Assembly: GCF_004349215.1 (NCBI RefSeq) | Contig: NZ_SMKU01000043.1 | Location: forward strand, 1 to 40,824 | DNA: 40,824 nt | Origin: Actinomadura rubrisoli | GTDB taxonomy: Bacteria; Actinomycetota; Actinomycetes; Streptosporangiales; Streptosporangiaceae | Reading direction: 5' to 3' | Part shown: piece by piece, positions 38,475-40,824 of the stretch | Layout: the number at the start of each line of letters is the position of its first letter | How positions within the stretch are numbered: position 1 is the stretch's first letter | Made by a program: the position numbers and the translations under genes | Notes under the pieces: generated by a model | Database searches by the model: none | What the model saw: the letters and a program-made list of their open reading frames with translations, nothing else | Told to the model about the DNA's origin: nothing

Positions 38475-38675
38475 ATGCCGACATCTGGTTGGTCTCACGT
38501 GGCATGGCGCAAGAGCGCCCGCAGTAACGGCAAGGGCAACTGCGTCGAGGTGGCGGCGGCCAGGTCCGTCGTCGCGGTCCGGGACTCCAAAGACACCGCC
38601 GGCCCGATGCTCACCTTCGATCTGAATGAGTGGCGCACCTTCGTCGGCATCATCAAGACGGATACCCCGTCCTGA
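38475..38675 (+). CDS. DUF397 domain-containing protein
   Basis: 66 aa: WRKSARSNGKGNCVEVAAAR, SVVAVRDSKDTAGPMLTFDL, NEWRTFVGIIK. All DUF397 landmarks are present (W-R-K-S, N-C-V-E-V-A, VAVRDSKD, GP-x-L-x-F, W..F). DUF397 proteins pair with DUF5753 helix-turn-helix partners in Scr1-type toxin-antitoxin-like systems. The partner is missing on this side; only a decayed DUF5753 piece lies 0.8 kb upstream on the other strand. ATG 38475 is close behind GAGAGGGG. Confidence 0.85.
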   Translation: MPTSGWSHVAWRKSARSNGKGNCVEVAAARSVVAVRDSKDTAGPMLTFDLNEWRTFVGIIKTDTPS

Positions 38676-38861
38676 ACCCTCGGCTCAGGGAGCCGCAGGG
38701 GGAGCGCCGCGCAGGACGGTGAGCGCGTCCGTCGACCCACGGGGTGCGGCCGCCGCGTCGCACTCCGACGGGTCGACGGGTTCGAGGCGTGCGGTGGTCT
38801 CGTGTCAGGTCGTCCAGACTCTGGCGGAGGCGCTCCTCGGCAAGGACCAACCCCAAGCACT

Positions 38862-38890
38862 GAGGGCGGCACCCCAAGGACGCCGCCCTC
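38862..38890 (-). terminator. Terminator after tRNA-Ser(GGA)
   Basis: GAGGGCGGC (38862-38870) and GCCGCCCTC (38882-38890) form a perfect 9-bp stem with an 11-nt loop, 7 nt past the encoded CCA of the tRNA on the minus strand. The section 38676-38861 holds no gene that I can recognise. Confidence 0.75.
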
Positions 38891-38899
38891 TCCGTCTGG

Positions 38900-38984
38900 C
38901 GGAGGATGCGAGATTCGAACTCGCGAGCGCTTGCACGCAACACGCTTTCCAAGCGTGCGCCCTAGGCCACTAGGCGAATCCTCC
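38900..38984 (-). tRNA. tRNA-Ser(GGA)
   Basis: 85 nt class II tRNA: acceptor GGAGGAT/ATCCTCC, discriminator G and encoded CCA at 38899-38897. The anticodon stem-loop CACGC-TTGGAAA-GCGTG gives anticodon GGA for UCC/UCU codons. Long variable arm and T-loop TTCGAAT are present. Its 5' end lies 10 nt downstream of the DUF952 stop. Confidence 0.97.
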
Positions 38985-38994
38985 ACCGGAAAGC

Positions 38995-39339
38995 CTACCG
39001 GGTCTCGGGGACCGGGCGGACCTCAATAACGGCGGGGATCGGGATGGGGCCGTAGACGTGGGGGAACAGCTCGTCTCCGGCGGGCTCGTAGCGGACGGGC
39101 GCGTCCAGACGGCCTGTGTCGATGACCAGCAGGGCCAAGGTCGTCCGGTCGACGCCCGTGTAGAAGCGGTCGAGTACGCCCTCCACCTGCGCCGTGTCGG
39201 ACGAGCAGTGGATGAAGCCCTCTTCGTCCAGCGTCCGGCCGAGCGTCGACATGGTGTACGACACACCGGCGTCCCGGGCGGATTCCCAGTGGTGCCGTTC
39301 GGCGATGTGCAGGAGCGTCTCGTGCCGGGGAGCGGGCAT
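38995..39339 (-). CDS. DUF952 domain-containing protein
   Basis: 114 aa, the family's usual size. LLHIAERHHWESARDAGVSY, LGRTLDEEGFIHCSSDTAQV (the family's FIHCS motif), VEGVLDRFYTGVDRTTLALL, VIDTGRLDAPVRYEPAGDEL, FPHVYGPIPIPAVIEVRPVP. DUF952 has an ADP-ribosyltransferase-like small fold; its biochemical role is not established. ATG 39339 is 6 nt after a TAGGCT -10 box, so the mRNA is probably leaderless. tRNA-Ser(GGA) follows 10 nt after the stop. Confidence 0.9.
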   Translation of the reverse strand: MPAPRHETLLHIAERHHWESARDAGVSYTMSTLGRTLDEEGFIHCSSDTAQVEGVLDRFYTGVDRTTLALLVIDTGRLDAPVRYEPAGDELFPHVYGPIPIPAVIEVRPVPETR

Positions 39340-39345
39340 GCGGCG

Positions 39346-39351
39346 AGCCTA
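39346..39351 (-). promoter_or_regulatory. -10 box of a leaderless promoter for DUF952
   Basis: TAGGCT on the minus strand followed by CGCCGC (6 nt) and ATG 39339. No Shine-Dalgarno is present. Confidence 0.45.
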
Positions 39352-39389
39352 ACGCGGGCAACCGTGCCAACCCTCGACCGCGTATGCCA

Positions 39390-39395
39390 TAGACT
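39390..39395 (+). promoter_or_regulatory. -10 box of the SRP RNA gene
   Basis: TAGACT lies 7 nt before the probable 5' end of the SRP RNA. It is a good TANNNT match in the only suitable position. Confidence 0.45.
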
Positions 39396-39401
39396 TTGGG
39401 C

Positions 39402-39490
39402 AGACCCCTCGCACGGCGTCACCCTGTGAACCTCCCCAGGGCCGGAAGGCAGCAAGGATAAGCGGGCTCTGGCGGGTGTGCGGGGGGTCC
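39402..39490 (+). ncRNA. ffs: Signal recognition particle RNA (4.5S type)
   Basis: The highly conserved domain IV is unmistakable: CCAGGGCCGGAAGGCAGCAA (39437-39456) with its return strand GGGCTCTGG. The outer stem is GACCCCTCGCAC near 39403-39414 with GTGTGCGGGGGGTC at the end. The small bacterial form lacks an Alu domain. The RNA binds Ffh and guides membrane-protein targeting. Its place directly before dnaX, beside tRNA-Ser, is a common actinobacterial arrangement. The ends are estimated to within a few bases; a TTTTCGC tract follows. Confidence 0.95.
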
Positions 39491-39535
39491 TTTTCGCTTC
39501 TGACGCTCTGCTTCTCGAGGGAGGGCGGACCCCCG

Positions 39536-40824
39536 ATGAGTCTGGCTCTGTACCGCAAGTACCGGCCAGCGACGTTCGCCGAGCTCAAGGGGCAGGAGCA
39601 CGTCGCCGAGCCCCTCCAGCAGGCGCTGCGCAACGGCCGGATCAACCACGCGTACCTGTTCAGCGGTCCGCGCGGCTGTGGCAAGACCTCCAGCGCCCGC
39701 ATCCTGGCCCGCTCGCTGAACTGCGAGGAGGGGCCGACGCCCGACCCGTGCGGCAAGTGCGACTCCTGCGTCGCGCTCGGGCCGGCGGGCAGCGGGCACA
39801 TCGATGTCATCGAGATCGACGCGGCCTCGCACGGTGGCGTGGACGATGCCCGCGACCTGCGCGAGCGCGCGTTCTTCGCCCCGGTCTCGGCGCGCTTCAA
39901 GGTGTACATCATCGACGAGGCGCACATGGTGACCCGCGAGGGCTTCAACGCGCTGCTCAAGCTCGTCGAGGAGCCGCCGCCGCACCTGAAGTTCGTGTTC
40001 GCGACCACCGAGCCCGAGAAGGTCATCGGGACGATCCGGTCCCGGACCCACCACTATCCGTTCCGGTTGATCCCGCCCAGTGTCCTGCAAGACCTCGTCG
40101 AGGAGATCCTTCAGGCCGAGAACGTCCCTTATGAGGCTTCCGCCCTGCCGCTGGCGGTGCGGGCGGGCGCCGGCTCCGCCCGCGACACGCTGTCGATCCT
40201 CGACCAGATGCTCGCCGGGTCCGACGAGCAGGGCATCACCTACGCGCGGGCCGTCTCGCTGCTCGGCTACACCGACTCGGCGCTGCTGGACGAGGTCATC
40301 GCGGCGTTCGCGGCCCGTGACGGCGCGGCCGTCTTCGCGGCGATCGACCGCGTGGTCGAGAGCGGCCAGGACCCGCGCCGCTTCACCGCCGACCTGCTGG
40401 AACGCGTCCGCGACCTGGTGATTCTGTCGAACGTGCCGGAGGCCGGCGGGTCCGGGCTGCTGAACGTCCCGTCGGACGAGCTGGAGCAGATGCGCCGCCA
40501 GGCGTCCTCGCTCGGTCCGGGGGAGCTCACGCGCGCCGCCGACCTGCTGCACACCGGGCTCACCGAGATGCGCGGCGCCACGTCCCCGCGGCTGCTGCTG
40601 GAGCTGATCTGCGCGCGGATCCTGCTGCCCGCGGCGTACGAGGACGAGTCCTCACTGTTCGCGCGCCTCGACCGCCTGGAACGCCAAGCCTCCCAGGGCG
40701 GATTCCAGGAGTCCGGCGGCATGGCGCAGGCGTTCGCAGCCGGGCCCCCGGCCGGGAACGACCGTCCAGAACCGCCTGCGCAGGCACCCGGCCGTCCCCC
40801 GGCGGCCGGGTGCCTGCGCAGGCG
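39536..40824 (+). CDS. dnaX: DNA polymerase III subunit gamma/tau (5' part)
   Basis: 429 codons to the window edge, without a stop. MSLALYRKYRPATFAELKGQ is the family start, Walker A is SGPRGCGKTSSARI (44-57), and zinc Cys are at 63, 72, 75 and 78. DEAH is at 127-130 and sensor 1 at TTEPEKVIGTIRSRTH. Domain III follows to about residue 370, then a Pro-rich linker starts (GPPAGNDRPEPPAQAPGRPP). The clamp loader motor loads the beta clamp at the fork. GAGGGAGGG precedes ATG 39536 by about 10 nt. The last 52 bases form a perfect inverted repeat, so the final residues should be regarded with caution. Confidence 0.96.
   Translation, partial: MSLALYRKYRPATFAELKGQEHVAEPLQQALRNGRINHAYLFSGPRGCGKTSSARILARSLNCEEGPTPDPCGKCDSCVALGPAGSGHIDVIEIDAASHGGVDDARDLRERAFFAPVSARFKVYIIDEAHMVTREGFNALLKLVEEPPPHLKFVFATTEPEKVIGTIRSRTHHYPFRLIPPSVLQDLVEEILQAENVPYEASALPLAVRAGAGSARDTLSILDQMLAGSDEQGITYARAVSLLGYTDSALLDEVIAAFAARDGAAVFAAIDRVVESGQDPRRFTADLLERVRDLVILSNVPEAGGSGLLNVPSDELEQMRRQASSLGPGELTRAADLLHTGLTEMRGATSPRLLLELICARILLPAAYEDESSLFARLDRLERQASQGGFQESGGMAQAFAAGPPAGNDRPEPPAQAPGRPPAAGCLRR
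40773..40824. repeat. Perfect 22-bp inverted repeat at the right edge
   Basis: 40773-40794 (CGCCTGCGCAGGCACC...) is repeated as its exact reverse complement at 40803-40824 around the 8-nt loop TCCCCCGG. The right arm ends on the last base of the window. It lies in the Pro-rich linker of dnaX. It may be a natural cruciform or an end-of-assembly fold-back. Confidence 0.95.

Overview
The window is very GC-rich, densely packed chromosomal DNA from an actinomycete. GTG and TTG starts are frequent. Indicators of the phylum are DUF397/Scr1-type regulator debris, MmyB-type helix-turn-helix regulators, an actinobacterial rpsF-ssb-rpsR-rplI ribosomal operon followed by a dinF-type MATE gene and dnaB, LexA boxes of the TCGAAC-N4-GTTCGA type, and many promoters in which a TANNNT -10 box lies 5-7 nt before the start codon (leaderless genes). 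The overall style suggests an Actinomadura/Streptosporangiales-like organism, but sequence reading alone cannot fix the genus. The DNA is chromosomal core rather than plasmid or phage, and the gene content (dnaB, SRP RNA, dnaX, a near-consensus parS site) is typical of an origin-proximal region.

Layout. 0-2.8 kb: orphan barstar, DUF4190 membrane protein, endonuclease IV, a small membrane protein, and an SOS-box-controlled 14-aa leader ORF coupled to a 54-aa protein. 3.0-4.8 kb: rpsF-ssb-rpsR-rplI with a candidate autoregulatory leader and a strong terminator, then a parS-like site. 4.9-10.8 kb: Tat-exported PGRP amidase, a second SOS-box small gene, a GNAT acetyltransferase, the MATE exporter, a cluster of DnaA boxes, and dnaB interrupted by a 339-residue class 3 intein. 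10.9-19.5 kb: an accessory region with many decayed genes (quinone oxidoreductase, TetR, DUF397, alpha/beta hydrolase and two MmyB-type regulators) between intact pairs (chrB-MFS, MarR/NTF2-like/SDR, a methyltransferase). 19.6-24 kb: a DMT exporter, then an alkylation-repair group: Ada-AlkA fusion, Ogt and a second beta sliding clamp. 24-26.5 kb: XRE-cupin regulator divergent from a stand-alone B3/4 protein and an overlapping EamA exporter. 26.5-31 kb: tRNA-Ser(CGA), tadA with a repetitive N-terminal extension, two paralogous tRNA-deaminase-associated genes flanking a Tat-exported phosphoesterase, and upp. 31-37.3 kb: small proteins, a PH-domain membrane protein, an XRE-TPR regulator, a FadR-type GntR regulator with a CynX-like MFS, and a VapB-like protein. 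37.3-38.7 kb: a poorly coding stretch with regulator debris and a solitary DUF397 gene. 38.8-40.8 kb: tRNA-Ser(GGA), DUF952, SRP RNA and the 5' part of dnaX, which runs off the window in a perfect 22-bp inverted repeat.

How the genes connect. Genome maintenance is the main theme: nfo, ssb, dnaB, dnaX, a clamp paralog, Ada-AlkA, Ogt and two SOS-box small genes. tRNA decoding and quality control is a second theme: tadA and its partner proteins, two tRNA-Ser genes, B3/4 and SRP RNA. Points most worth a second look are the two leaderless SOS promoters driving unrecognised small ORFs, the class 3 DnaB intein with a collapsed homing-endonuclease domain, the DnaA-box cluster in front of dnaB, a three-copy structured intergenic repeat, and the clamp paralog grouped with alkylation repair.
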